A DNA stretch of 64,000 bases from Umbelopsis ramanniana AG (Eukaryota > Mucoromycota > Umbelopsidomycetes > Umbelopsidales > Umbelopsidaceae), in assembly GCF_025399195.1 (NCBI RefSeq), contig NW_026252166.1, positions 1 through 64,000 on the forward strand. Reading direction: 5' to 3'. Positions 21,550-34,070 of the stretch are shown here, one piece after another (position 1 is the stretch's first letter; each line of letters begins with the position of its first letter). The notes beneath the pieces are model-generated. The model was not told the origin of the DNA. It worked only from the letters and a program-made list of their open reading frames with translations, and did not search any database. Position numbers and translations under genes: made by a program.

Positions 21550-22255
21550 TTACTCTTTAGAAAGTCGAAGAAAGTACACGTAGTCCAGGCCATCAATTGG
21601 AGGGTAGCCAAGGTTTGTTACTCCAGCAGTGATTTGTCCACGGTGGTGCGTAGCATGGTTGAATACGTGTAATAAAGTCAATCCTACATCTTGATCCTTG
21701 AATTCTACACCGCCGCTTGTTACGAATGTCATAGGAGGTATTTCAATATCACTATCCAAAGCCGATAGGAAATCAATGTAGTCTTGTGCCTAATTTAGAC
21801 GCATGAGTCATTGTCCTTGCACGCCTTCCGTATGCTAACTGTTGCTTACCTGTTTCAAAACTTGACCGGAAAGCTCAGACCTATCTTTTATAAAGCTCTC
21901 CCAAGGACTTTCTGTAGAGTCTTTTGTGGAGTAACAATCGTTGGCGCGCCATAACGATTGCATGGCTGTGTAGCTTTCTGGATATTTGTTGGTTAATCGA
22001 CAGTACCTAAAACCCGCGTTGGACCGGTGAGAAAGAATTTATGACACCAATAATATGAAGATTTAATGCATACCAATTGACGTCGGCAGCATGAACATGG
22101 TTCAACGTGCCATGGATTGATCTAAACACTAAACCTGCGTGTCCATAATAGTCTTTATCCGGCAGAGACTTCAACCCATCTAAGAGCTGTTTATATGCCC
22201 ATAAATTATAACGGGATAAGGAAAGCAAGGTAGAGACTGGAACAGAGGCAACCAT
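21550..22255 (-). CDS. DinB/YfiT-fold putative metalloprotein, copy 2
   Basis: Tandem paralogue of the gene at 19465-20200. Exons: 22255-22074, 22006-21850 and 21789-21550, with exon lengths 182, 157 and 240 nt, identical to copy 1; also 192 aa. Intron lengths differ (67 and 60 bp against 73 and 84), as expected after duplication. Metal-ligand candidates are kept: TLNHVHAADVNW and NHATHHRGQITAG. The two proteins share long blocks such as DYYGHAGLVFRSIHGTLNH and AGVTNLGYPPIDGLDY. Enzymatic role unknown. Confidence 0.8.
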
Positions 22256-23229
22256 TGTTTAAGAGAGGGGAAGAGAGTCAAGAGAAAGTGAGTTGGCAAA
22301 CAGTCAGGCGTTTAGAGCCTTATTGACTGTTTTCGTTTGCGTCCCTCAGTTGATTTTTTTTTCTCCCCAAATTTGCTGTCACCAACCATGTCTCATTTCA
22401 GCTTAGATGAAGATTACTAGTAAATAACTTTTAGAACAACCATCTATCGTTTTTTTCACAAGTGGTCTACGGGACGTCGCCAGTCGTTTCTTGTACAATC
22501 AGTAAGGAAGTCACACATCGGGTATCGACTCCGTCGCATGTTTCCACAGCATTTACAGCGCTCGGTCTGCGACCTCACGCCAAAATATCGGTATTTGGAA
22601 TTATTTGGAACATGAAATATGAAAAACCAAAAAACCTGGAATGCGAAAAGCCGAAAGAGAGATACTATCATTAGAATATATTATATTACGGTAGAATCTT
22701 CAATATTGACCTGATGTTTTCGCACCGTTATCTTTTGATATATCTGTGGCAGCCAGAGCTGCTATTAGATCTTTTCGAGCGAACCGAGTATCAATACGCT
22801 GGGACTGATATCTGATGTTGTCATTGTATTTTCTATTAAACACAGCGCTTAACTCTCCTTTCATCTTTGAAACCTATAATTTGCAGCGACTTGCAGGTAT
22901 CCCATTTTCATAAGTTGCATAGGTTTGTAAGATGTCCTCTCGACTGCCACTCTAAGAGTAGTTACTGGTATTGTCTCTTAAAGCTGAGATTCATTCGCTT
23001 ATACGAGTACTTTTCATATCAAATGTAGTCGTTTGGTATGTGCTTTGTTCGCTCTTGATCAGCTAGATGTCGCGTCACTCTTATATACTCTCTCAACTGG
23101 GTCCAATTCCTGTTCTTACGTTTGGCAGCAGCATTGCTATGAAGGTAAAAGGAAATGGGAAGTCACTGATGCTAGCCTTTGTGTGCGAGTAGTCAAGTCA
23201 CATCATCACGTTCAAGTCACTTCGTTCAA
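22256..23229. other. Intergenic, upstream of DinB copy 2
   Basis: 974 bp without a recognisable gene. It should hold the promoter of copy 2 at its left end. A small frame at 22462-22674 has no known motif. Confidence 0.4.
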
Positions 23230-23294
23230 GTCATAGCCAAGGTTGGGTACTCCGGATGTAACCTGGACTCGGTAATACGTGGTATGATTGGGTG
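23230..23294 (-). pseudogene. Relic of a third DinB copy (C-terminal scrap)
   Basis: The minus strand reads NHTTYYRVQVTSGVPNLGYD, aligning without gaps to NHATYHRGQITAGVTNLGYP of the two intact copies. The second histidine ligand of HxxxH is tyrosine here and the frame stops soon after. Upstream exons are not recognisable, so this is a decayed member of the same tandem array. Confidence 0.7.
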
Positions 23295-24554
23295 ATGCAC
23301 ATTCATATTACCCCTGTACTTTATTTCTTGAGTTGCATACCACTGGTTGATACCGAAGTTCGAGTGTGACTGTCGGCATCGTCGTCCGGGGTTGAAAGGC
23401 ATACTATTGATATTACACCATGGAATAAATTTACCCTTCATCCGCAGTGTCTCCCTGGCAAGCTTTTCGACCTCAGCTTCAATCAGAACTTGCCTCAGAT
23501 TTGACGTTCATTAAATAAAATCTTTTCTGAGGTCACTTTCAAAGGCCATTCATAAAGACCTCGTCTTCCAGCCATAGTTGTCTCATGTCGTTGTCGCCTT
23601 CTCCATATGAATCGTCAACGGATTCACATGCATCGGCTAAAATTTTATGAGCATCACGCACCACTCACCACGTATGCAAAATAAATAATAGTCCAACAGG
23701 CGGCAATTTGAACGCGCAATGCCTGTATGTGAAAGCAAACAATAAAAGTGCTTAGTTTCTTATCAGATTTGCTGACAGAAGAAGGGATCAGGAGGTGAGA
23801 TAGGTGGACCTCGAGAACTTGCATTGGTTTCGTTATAAACATTACACCTTAAAAATAAGGCGAGGGCTACTCAAACAGTTCTCCAGCCTGAAGAGCATCC
23901 ATTAGTACAATTTTTTTACTGTCTTGATCATGTTTCGTCCACTGTCGCCTTCATTTTCGCCTGGTCGCTGATGACCTTTACAAAGTTGTTATTTTTGAGG
24001 TCTCGCAATACAACTATGCTAAGTATTAGGCATCTAGTTTTGGAATTTTTTGTTATCACACCAGATCAAGGGCAATTATATTCATCCGCGATGTCGCCAG
24101 CTCTATGGGCCGGAAGAGCGGTCGAGTCCGGTATTTTCGATTTATGAGTCAAATTTACTGTCATGAAATACCAAGTGGTGTGTACTCTATACTGCAGAAT
24201 TTTAAGTTATGCTGGTGTATGGGACTCAAGCAGCAAATGGATTCAAGCTTGCAAGGGGACAACTATGCATTTCACCAAGGGTTGTTGCTATCCGGAGTCT
24301 ATGGCGCTGACCATGTGCATTTTTTTTTTCTGTTTGGTACAGCGCCAATTGCTCATTACCCGCCGTCAACTGCGCGCAAATAAGGGGGTGACGTATTTTA
24401 AGACGATTATCTGTACCGATATTCTCCAAAAATGGAACTCAGCGGGCAGTGGTACCAATGAAACTCCGCGTGAACTTTTTCATTATTTAAAAAATGAGCA
24501 TGCAATTAAACGACTATTTTCTTCTCAGTCACTTATTACTTCAAACTGGCAAGC
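23295..24554. other. Gene-poor region upstream of the P450
   Basis: 1,260 bp with no recognisable gene. Parts may descend from the third DinB copy, but I could not align them. The right end should contain the P450 promoter. Frames at 24105-24558 lack known motifs. Confidence 0.4.
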
Positions 24555-26400
24555 ATGACAACCATCACCGCGTCAGCAACACAATACATTGATTCTATCA
24601 TCCAGAAACTGTCTGGCAATGAGAATGTGGAGAAACTCATTGAAAAGTTGACAGCCAAGGAAAATCGTTCTACCATTCTTGGCTCTGCAGCAGTCTTGCT
24701 GACTGCATACTATGTTTTGATAAACCAGTTGGAGTTGAACAGACCCAAAGGCTTCCGTAACATTCCAAAATTGAACAACAGAAAGAATGTGATAAGTCTG
24801 TTCAGAAATGATCCCTTTGTCGACCGCTACAATGCCAACTTAAAAGCGCTGTTGGAGGATCAGGGCATAGGTCGTGCAAGGATGGCTGGAAACGACATCA
24901 TCTTTCTCGCCACTCCAGAATATTCACGTGTTCTCCTCAACAACAACGACATGTTTTTGAAGGATACAACCGAAACGTCTCCAAAGTATACCCTTGTTCG
25001 AAAGTTCTTTGGAGGTATCAACCTGGTCTTTTCCAACGGTGATGTGTGGAAGAGACACAGAGCCGTTGCCAACCCTGCATTCCATAGAAGCTGGGATACC
25101 AAGCTTTTCGGCCATTGTGCAAATGAAATGAGCGAACAGATGGACAAGGATATGGCTAACGAAGGCTCAGTAGAGATCCATTCCATGTTTCAAAGGTATG
25201 TTCTGCGTGGGGAAACTGAATGTGAAGGTTTCACGGCACTAAACCACTTTATTCCATTTTAGATTGACATTGGATGCACTTGGTCTTGCAGCTTTCGGCT
25301 TTGACTTCCAATCGCTACGCAATCCTAAAGGTCGATATGTCACTGTGTATAACGACCTGATGAAGGGTGCATTGAATGGACTATACTTTTTGTTCCCATA
25401 TTTGGATCGCTTCCCAATTGGACAGAGGTACAAAATGCATCAGAAACTGAAGGAGTTTGATGAGCTTTTGTACGACATTATCAAAACGAAGAAGGCAGAG
25501 ATTGAATCCCAAAACATTACAGCAAACAGTGATCTATTGACCATGATGATTAAAGCCGCCGAAAGTGAAGGAACTGTCGCGAAATTGACCGATCAGGAAC
25601 TTCGAGATAATTTGTCCATCTTCTTTTTGGCAGGAGTAAGTGCATACCTTTTTTTCTTTTTAAAAAAGCATGAGCTACATGAATGAGATTGCGTACTCCG
25701 GTATTGACAAAACTCAACCTTATCAATTTCATTTTTAGCACGACACCACCGCCAATTCTCTTGCATGCACTTTGTACTACTTGGCTCTCCATCCTGAATA
25801 TCAGGACAGAGCTCGTGAAGAGGCTTTGGCCGCCATTGGTGATGATGGAACAGTTCCCACTTCAGAACAGATTAAGCACCTTCCTTTCATTGACAACTGC
25901 ATCAAGGAATCATTGAGACTTTGCCCATCGGTTGCACAGTTGCCTGGTCGAGTTATGGCTGACGACTACCATCTCACTAACGGCTACCTCCTCCCCAAGG
26001 GTTCCAGAGTCATTCTCTCTATCTATTCTATGCATCACAACAAGAAATATTGGGGAGATGATGTTGAAACGTTCCGACCTGAGCGATTCGATGAGTCGGC
26101 TAATGGTGGTAAAAAGGTTGACCCATACTTGTGGGTACCATTCTCTTTCGGCAGTCGCTCCTGCATTGGCCAACAGTTCTCTATGATCGAACAACGTGTT
26201 GTCCTTACTATGCTATGTAAGTGGATATGCTGTAATGAATTGATGGAGGCGCTCTATATATTAACTGCAAAACATTTATAGTACAACGCTATGTTTTCAA
26301 GCTGCCTGCTGATTCTCCTCACAGGGAAAAGCTTCAATTCGGACGCGGAGGTCTATTGCATCCTGCAAACTTGCGTCTGGAAGTCGTCGACAGAGCTTAA
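24555..26400 (+). CDS. Cytochrome P450 monooxygenase
   Basis: Heme-thiolate monooxygenase, substrate unknown, anchored to the ER. Exons: 24555-25195, 25263-25635, 25739-26216 and 26282-26400, giving 536 aa, normal for a fungal microsomal P450. Residues about 43-65 (ILGSAAVLLTAYYVLINQL) form the anchor. The C-helix motif is WKRHRAVANPAF, the I-helix AGHDTTANS is split by intron 2, the K-helix is KESLRLCPS, and the PERF-type motif is FRPERFDES. The heme loop FSFGSRSCIGQQF carries the axial cysteine. It resembles CYP509-like P450s of Mucoromycota in general style, but I cannot assign a family number. It stands alone, not in a visible metabolite cluster. Confidence 0.93.
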
Positions 26401-26682
26401 AGTCTTAGTAGCTTAACATACCATTTCTTTATACATATATTATTGTTTTCCGCTTTACCATACTTTTTCACGAAGGTACCTGAATATGATGCTATCAAAA
26501 CTTATTGCGAGTGAAAGTAAATGGTTTGCTGTAAGAAAAGGAGGGCCACATAGGTTGGTAAAATACAGAAAGGGTTCAAAGAAAACGATCGTCTGAAATC
26601 GGGTGGAACGACCATAGGCGGATAAGCCAGCTCGGAGTGAAGTTAAACACACCATTATTTTCTCTTTTTATCTCTCTCCGTA

Positions 26683-26925
26683 ATGACAGAAAAAAGCACA
26701 GCAAACCCAGACATTTCAGATCAAGAAGAGGACGCATATGATGCACGTATACAAAAGACAGGCTGTCAGGAAGAAAACGATAATCTCTTGATATGCTATG
26801 CAGACAAACGCGACTGGCGACTTTGCAATGCTGAAATGCAAGCGTTTCGAAATTGCTATCAAAAAAATAAGCAGAACGCTGGCAGTCAGGATCTTGAAGA
26901 TTCAGAGCGTGCTAAAAAAGCTTAG
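26683..26925 (+). CDS. COA4: Cytochrome c oxidase assembly factor Coa4 (twin CX9C)
   Basis: Small intermembrane-space protein imported through Mia40 that supports cytochrome c oxidase assembly. Single exon, 80 aa. Four cysteines at 28, 38, 48 and 58 form two exact CX9C motifs. GC at the first, DWRLC at the third and AFRNC at the fourth match Coa4/CHCHD8 better than other CHCH proteins. There is no presequence, as expected for Mia40 substrates. One of two intronless protein genes in the broad sense here; all the larger genes carry introns. Confidence 0.85.
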   Translation: MTEKSTANPDISDQEEDAYDARIQKTGCQEENDNLLICYADKRDWRLCNAEMQAFRNCYQKNKQNAGSQDLEDSERAKKA

Positions 26926-27250
26926 CTGTAGAGGAGAACACCGGAAAGCCTCTTTTTCTTCTCACCCGTGTACCATATGTAACATATTCAATAGGATGGC
27001 GTCAGTCGGCTGAGCCATTATCTACCGCGAGTACCGTATAATCCATTCCGACAAGCAGCAATTTCAACTTATTGCAGTGATTCATTTCTCGGATACCGCT
27101 ATGTCATCATAGTCAAAAACATGGGATTGAACTACACTACTTCATAAGACTCCGAATGTGCTGCAACTCAATGCGTATAGACAAGCGACATGAAAAATAG
27201 AGAGTTTGCAATAAAATAGACTTTTATTGTGCAAATTACGCCGTGGTCTG
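26926..27250. other. Convergent 3' region, COA4 and RasGEF
   Basis: 325 bp between two stop codons on opposite strands. It contains an AATAAAA block near 27212 (plus strand); no other feature seen. Confidence 0.4.
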
Positions 27251-30200
27251 TCATTCTTCACATTGGAAACTAGCTTCTCGTATATCATCGTTATCCATGC
27301 ACACCATGTGCTTCAGATAATCGTATACTGAATCGTATCGCTCAAACTGGTAACATTTTGCCAGTAACTGGAATGCCATGACATGCTTAACGACGGATGC
27401 TATTGATAGATTTGATTAGCACGGGGGTAGATTCAGCAAAGTGTGCTAGTGATAACTAACCTGTGATGCGGAACTTGTTGTAATTGACAAGGGGGGTCTT
27501 AGCCAACCTATTAACTAGGTCGTGCGTACCATTGTTGTCTGTAGAGGGGGCACTATCTGCCCTAGCAGCCGAATTGGATATGAATGTTGGCATTTCAGCA
27601 TTGGACGTCATATCGGCCAAATAAAGACCTGAGAGCAGTAAAATGTACGAAATGAATAATAAAGTTCAGGGACATGTTAGGGCCAACTTCAACATACCCA
27701 AAAAGGGGATGCTTCCCCGTTGACTCAAGAACATTGGCTGGTCTGGGCCATCATCGCTCAAGATCGCCTCCACTGCTTGCGTTTCTGCCACAGCCTCCAC
27801 AGCACTGGTCATGCAATTGCGAACTCGTTTCCAATTTCGTTCAGGATTGGGGAGATCTTTGAGCCTTTCGAAGATCTGCCTTTCATATTGGTCTACTCGA
27901 TTCCATGTCTTGTTTAAGCGTGAAACATACGGCGACTGAAGACCTAGGAGAATTTGCAACAGTGTACTGTAGTTGCGATGATGATAGCATTTCTAGCACG
28001 CATTTACGTCAAAATGAGCGCGGATTAGTATTCAGCGTTGGTTTACTTTTCTTTTTCTTCCCATAGCACTTACCAAAGCTATTCGTATGAACTTTTCAAT
28101 GACTTGAACTCGAACTTCAAGGGAATGAATGCTGACAATTTCCGAGATGACCCAGATATAAGTTATGTTGAACCATTCTATGACGGCGTCAATATTACAA
28201 TCCAAAACATTCGAAGCAGAGCCATTTCCTTCGCCAGAGCGTTGAGAAACAGGTGCTCTTGTCTTCTTCCACCGCATTTCTACAATCTCCACCCATGTGA
28301 CGCGCTCAAGAAGCTCTTTTTCAATAATGCAAAATTGCTGCATTATGACTTCCGATCGGTGTTGTAAAATGAAGGGCTTTTGAGGATGGCGTAGGGTAAT
28401 GTTGGACTGCATATCGATCCTGAATCCACTATGAATAGAGCTTTCCATGTCGGTGCTAAATGATTTGGCTTTGCTTAGTGTTGATGGTACATATGAAATA
28501 TTAGGTGGAGATGCCACATTGGGTGAAGAGATGGAAAGATGGTAAGGACATGCGGGATTTGGGTGCGGTTGTTGGTACATATCGCTGCCAATAGAAAATT
28601 CCGAGTAATTTCGAGGAGGTTCTGTAAGAGACTGCGAAGGCCGTGGTCGTGGAGCATATAATCTCAATTCGTTTCCGGAGCTCTGCTCAATATGACTACT
28701 TGATTTGCCAACCCTTCTGTTCCTATAGGAAGCGTTCAGAGTAGCTGATTTGGAAGAATTGCTTTTGTATGACCGCAAGTCCATCATATCATCGGATGAG
28801 CCTTGAGATATCCTTGACTCCTGTCCAAAATTATCACATTTACAGGCATTATCTGAAGTGTTGTTTCCAACAAATCCTTCAACGAGAGAACGATACATTG
28901 CTGGGACCGTTCGCTTCACTGAACGTAAGCCGAATGTCAGTCTTGCTGCCCATTCATTTGAATCGTTAACACCACGTTGTGAATTTTCGGACATTCGCCT
29001 TGATCTCTTCAAGATAGGTACCACTGGAGTGGATAGAGAAGGTTTGGGCTCTCGAGTATTGTCCAGTGAGATACTGTGTTTGTGATGGGACGGAGGCATG
29101 CCAATTGCGCTATCTTTGCGGCCATCTTTCCTGGGCTGCAGTCCATCAGAATGCCTAAATTCTGACACTTCGGTGATCGTATCATTGTCAAGGATGTTGA
29201 TGGCGGATTCTCTCGATAAAGATAGTTGCATTTCATCAGATAAATGCAACTTTCGTTGCTTTTTGAAAACATTTCGTAGGTTGCGAATAATGCGGGTGTC
29301 ACGATCAGAATCCACAACGGCTGGATGGGCTCGAAGCTGGGATAGGAAAGTAGAGAGGATGAAGCGAAGTGTTCTTGATGGTTTGAAGTCTTGAATCCAA
29401 AAATAAGTCATCCAATATCTCAGGACAACAAATGTGCTATGAACAGGGGTTTAGCTGATGATGTACACATTGGTGGAAGTAAATCTAATGACATACCGAA
29501 TACGGACAATTCGTCGCACTTCTGTTTCTTCCATAACTGCCCAACGAAAGCGAAGCATCAACCATTTACACAGTTTAACAGGTGATATGAATTGTCTGTA
29601 GGTCAAGAAAAAGTCCAAAAGAAAATTTGTATCTTCGTAAGGCTAAGTTAGTTGCCATATTCGACGCTCTATATAGTTTGAGCATGACTTACCTATATCG
29701 CTGGTGAGTTTTTCAATCAATTTTTCAATAGTGGCAGCACTGATGACTGCTCCAGCAGTGGGCGTGCTCCCAACTCTTTCCATAGACGATGATGCCAGCT
29801 CACCGCCTACAGGTTGTGTTGGTGTAATATAATTAATGACACAGGTATTGACTTTCTCCAACACATCAAACACACGAGGGTCGTTTTCAACAGGTGGAAG
29901 TGGTCGTTCCGGTGGAGAGGTGCTAACTTGAGGGACGTTAGGTGAAGCTTCGTCAACCTTTTCATTCATCACTTCTTCTCGTCCATTCCTTATGTCGCTC
30001 GCATCGCTGTCTTGCACAGTTACAGCTGCAAGCAGGACATCAATGATACTCTCAGTCTTGCAGGTACGAATTGATAGATTTGCCGTTGAACCGTTTGCGT
30101 TCTTTTGAAACTTTTTTAAAGCCGCAGGTGCAGTGGGTAAACTAGGAACCTGTTCTGTCGCGTACTTATGATCCACATGTGGAGGTAGGTTGTGTCCAGC

Positions 30201-31195
30201 ATCTGTTGAAGTGGACACCAGGAGTGAAGGTAACGACTTTGACATAGGAATCCGGCCTAGTTTCCGTCGTCGTATGAGCAATTTTGAAAATTTTCCTGTA
30301 GTAGCAAGAATTGGTTGTGTAGCTGAGCGAGTGGCATACAACGACCGTCGGCGGGAAGCGTGAGTAATTTCCTGATAAGGTTTCGCTGATTTCGTGGAGA
30401 GTTCTGTCCATCCTGACGACTGAGTTCGTTGTCGAGTGTACTTTTTATTATCCTCAAATTTATCGAGTGGATGAATAAAAGTATTGGAGGAAAGTAGTTG
30501 ATCAGTGGCAGCTGTAGCTCGTCGTCGATTCCTAATGAAGACAATTTTTTTTAATCGAATTGATACCAATTAATGGATACGTTGGAAGAGGATGGGTAGA
30601 AGGGAATGCAGGGCCGGTGTGACCGTTGGTCGTTTTCACAACGCCAAGATTAATCATCCAAAAATGCCCATCCTGAACTTTACCTGGAGTTCTTATCGAC
30701 GTTGGAAAGTATAATGAGTGGTGATGACTTATTTGGGTCGGCATAGTCTACATCGCTGGTGACCCATCCATAGATTGTAGCGATGCGCATTGTGTCTCTC
30801 GAATTCATTTCTACGCAAGAACTATGCCGTCGTCTCACTGAAGGTCGTGATACGATCGATTTATGCTGAGCTGCCAACAGACTCCTTTGAGAGTTCCTGA
30901 ATACATTCCTCTGCATTAATGTAGTAAGATTTTCTTCGGATTTTGATCTCCTTCTAATGAGAGAGAGAATTTGTGTCATGATGAATTTAAACAATAGATT
31001 TATCAGGTGATATTGTGAACAGCAGGTTTACTTTAGTGACATAGGGTTTGACTTGCTGGACTCTCGGAGTCGATCGAATTTGTTGGAGCGGGAATCTAGA
31101 ATTGGAGGAGAGGTCTGTGCGGATTCTGTAGATTTTTTGGATAGTTTTTGTGTTGTGTGCTCGCGCGGAGTAGCCGGTGGTGATGGCAGGTCCAT
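27251..31195 (-). CDS. Ras-family guanine nucleotide exchange factor
   Basis: Activates a Ras-like GTPase by promoting GDP release. Exons: 31195-31032, 30953-30684, 30531-29693, 29632-29497, 29436-28074, 27992-27698, 27628-27461 and 27399-27251, giving 1,127 aa. A low-complexity N-terminus precedes RasGEF_N (about residues 405-525: TIEKLIEKLTSD, then LLDFFLTYRQFISPVKLCKW). A long Ser-rich linker follows. The catalytic RasGEF domain (about 830-1,120) includes IIEKELLERVTWVEI, VIEKFIRIALKCYHHRNYST, LLQILLGLQSPYVSRL and IPFLGLYLADM. No SH3 or PH domain is evident. It could be a Cdc25- or Lte1-type factor; which one is unclear. The 152-bp intron 2 is the least certain join. Confidence 0.88.
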
Positions 31196-31655
31196 TTCGA
31201 AATGAACAGCAAATGAACAAGTAAAGAAGAAGAAGAAAGGAAATAACGGATAAGTCCAGCCAGAAAAGAAAAAAAAAAGAACAAACAACGCAAGCCAACT
31301 TCACGCTTAACATACAAAGTGATCGCCAAATTTGAGCTTTATTGTGTACACAAATGCTCAGGGGTGCTTTTTTGGGAAAGCGTTGCAAAAGTACAAAACT
31401 CCCTATACTTAATGTCATTGCTTCGCTCTCCCCCCAAATACCCATCTAATTATCTATGGGCCACTGTATACAATTTTTATCTATCTGTTGAAGACAAAAA
31501 ATAAGCAAAAATTTGTCAGTAAAGCAATAAGGTCGGTATCACCTAGCAGCATGGTGCCCTCGGTCCATATCGCGCACTCATACGTCTCGTTCTCCCCCCA
31601 AATTCATCACCAACCTCCCAAAATGGCCTTAAGCTTGGCATACTGGTTCATCTGC
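31196..31655. other. RasGEF promoter / CLASRP 3' region
   Basis: 460 bp between two minus-strand genes. Pyrimidine- and purine-rich tracts (about 31225-31290) lie just upstream of the RasGEF ATG; nothing else recognised. Confidence 0.4.
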
Positions 31656-34070
31656 TCACCTGCCTCTAGACCTCGATCGAGAAGGTGATCGCCTCCTGCT
31701 CTTATGGCCCCGTGAACGGTGTCTCTCTGGCGAACGATTTCTTCTTTCACGGTCCCTAGATCTTGACCTATGTCTATGTTTTCTAGGACTCAGAGATCGG
31801 GATGGTGGTGAGCGGTATCTCTTTTCATGGCGCCTGTCTCTACTAAGCTGCATGTGGCTTTTGTCATGGGTTGCGGCCGGCTTTCCATCGGTATTTTGGC
31901 CAACCTGTTGTGATATTTGGCTAGACATGGTAAGCCGTAATAATGCATCACTGTTATCGGTAGCATGAAGTCTGTCTATCTCCGCATCCCGCTCTTTCTT
32001 CCGTTTGGTTTGCTCATCTTTTTCAACTATGGGAATGATATGGGGCATTTTAGTAATATGATATCCATATGGGGATGAGATATACTTCATATTTCCTACT
32101 TTGATCATCGAATGCTGTACGCATTTTCAGCTTAAGTTTTTCCATGGGGCTCAATTTTTTCTCAGCCGCCGCTGGTCGCTGACTCACAGCCTTGCTTGCC
32201 GTGGACGTGTACTTGGATTCCGGTAAACGCCTGCAAGAAGCCAGGTCAACATCGCCTTACTCTCAAAGAAGATCCCTGTTCAATGTAGCATGTGTATCTA
32301 ATTTATTTCTTACCTATGGCTTGCATCTTGTACAGGTGCTTGATCTTGTACATCCGCGCGAGTTCCAAATACGATAAAATCATCGGACTCTACTTTTGCG
32401 GGAGGATCATCGCCTGAAGCTTCCGATTCTGAACTAGCTTGGCTGTCAACGTGGGTTACGCTAGACTGGCTTTTATGCTTTTTTGTTCTTACCTGTTCCC
32501 ATATGCTTCGTAAGTGGGGCTGTTACGTCTGTGGTAAGATGTTCTATTGGAGGTCCCAGAATCAAATAATTTTAATTTTTGTTATTATTAGTGCCTGCCT
32601 CAGCCTTAACAGCATAAAATTGGGGAATTGGTCCCAACTTTTCAGAACAGAATCGGGTATAGGATACGTCACCTGGGAGGACTGACCGAAGAATTACTGT
32701 GATATCGGCGTCTCTGTTTATTGTGTCCATTCCCTCGTTGTCGAGAATGCTTTGAACCTCGATGCTGTTTAACATGAAGTTTCAGTTATTTGATTGTTGT
32801 TTTGGTCATTGTTTGTTTCCTATGTTTTGACTAACCTGTTGTTGATTTCGCAGATGGTCCAACTGCCTGTCACGATCTTTGCGCGCTGCTCGTAGCTGAT
32901 GAACATAGTGGCAAATATTATATCTATGAGCCATTTCCTCTAGCTTCCTTCGGTCGGCGTCGGTTAGTTCGTCAATATAGCTCAATATATCCACCTGTGC
33001 ATACGCGGTCAAGGACATTAAAGTTAAAAAAAAAGAGGTGCATCATTGTTTGTGGCCAACATGACCAAAAGGATATCTTTAATCAGCTCTTGCTCTTCTT
33101 CTTCTTCTACATTTCCTTGCGTTCTATCTTGTTGGGCTTCGTTCGTACCATAATCGTACTTGAAGCCTTGCGGTTTCTTCTCTTGCTTCCTATACAGCAT
33201 CATCAGAGACAGTTTATCAGTACCTTTAATGCGCACTTCAACGTACTTGGGATTAAGCATGGCTAGCAGCGCCTTATGTCGAGCTAAGATATTGGTCCAC
33301 TCTTCTTCAATTTCTTCTAATCGTTCTCTTTCCGTGACTGATAATGGTTAAGATAACGATCTCTTGAAAGAACTGAATCAACCCTACGTAACCGGATTAT
33401 ACCTTCTAATCGGTCCACTTCAACGAGATCTCGAAATCGTTCAAAGTTCAGTTCGTCTGCTATTTCACGATCTTGCCATGGCTCAGTAACGGCTGGGTGT
33501 GATTTTGAAGGCACACTGTCAAGTAGTGCTCGTCCATCAAAGCTTTGAAACTGAATGAATATAGTGTGTCATTCAAACTGTATCGATTGAAATTGTAATT
33601 TACCGATCGATGCGAGTATACCCGTCGCCCTGCCATATAGTTCTACAAAGTAAAAGTTAGCAGACATGCTTTGATTGCAACGGATATGGTGTATTAATTG
33701 AAAGATGCAGCTCAAGTTTCTGTAACGAATGCACTCACAGGTTCTTCACATTTTCATGCTGATAAAATTGTTCTGCATCAGGATACAGCTTGACTGCAGC
33801 GCCGACGATGCGGAGGAGTTGTTTGGGATCGCCTATCTATACAATGAGAAGTATTGAATATTTCATTTGCACGTCTGTTAGAGACATTTTCCTGGAGTCT
33901 CACCTTGGATTCATGATATGCGCGCCGTTTCTCGGCTCGTTTCCTATGGTCCACCATAAGTTCTTTGATCTGTACACATTATGCTCATGTTACAACAGAG
34001 ATCTCGTTCATTAGAATGCTAGAGTCATTCCAAAAACCTTTTTGTCCTGTTCCCTGGCTGCCTGCCACAT
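31656..34070 (-). CDS. CLASRP/SWAP-like alternative splicing regulator (RS protein)
   Basis: SR-related regulator of alternative splicing, nuclear. Twelve exons: 34070-34038, 33969-33904, 33836-33739, 33642-33604, 33542-33403, 33337-33066, 32994-32836, 32764-32673, 32543-32493, 32442-32314, 32230-32100 and 32026-31656, giving 526 aa. The N-terminus MWQAAREQDKKIKELMVDHR matches CLASRP. The DRY_EERY-type core (about residues 60-125), WQGDGYTRIDRFDGRALLD followed by NFERFRDLV, appears only after four correct splices. Next come KYDYGTNE and an acidic run, then SDDFIVFGTRAD, KKLSPMEKLKLKMRTAF (CLASRP C-terminal signature) and an Arg/Ser tail. The donor after exon 6 (GTCATG at 33065) is weak and may be misplaced. 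Divergent from BOS1. Confidence 0.82.

Noticed and set aside
24105-24558. Overlapping frames just upstream of the P450
   Set aside because: Cysteine- and phenylalanine-rich text without domain; no splice arrangement joins them to the P450.
24555-26400. Secondary-metabolite cluster around the P450
   Set aside because: Neighbours are Coa4, a RasGEF and DinB-fold genes; no synthase, transporter or cluster regulator is present.
31488-31688. Short frame at the 3' end of the CLASRP-like gene
   Set aside because: Overlaps the end of the RS tail on the other strand and UTR; no homology recognised.
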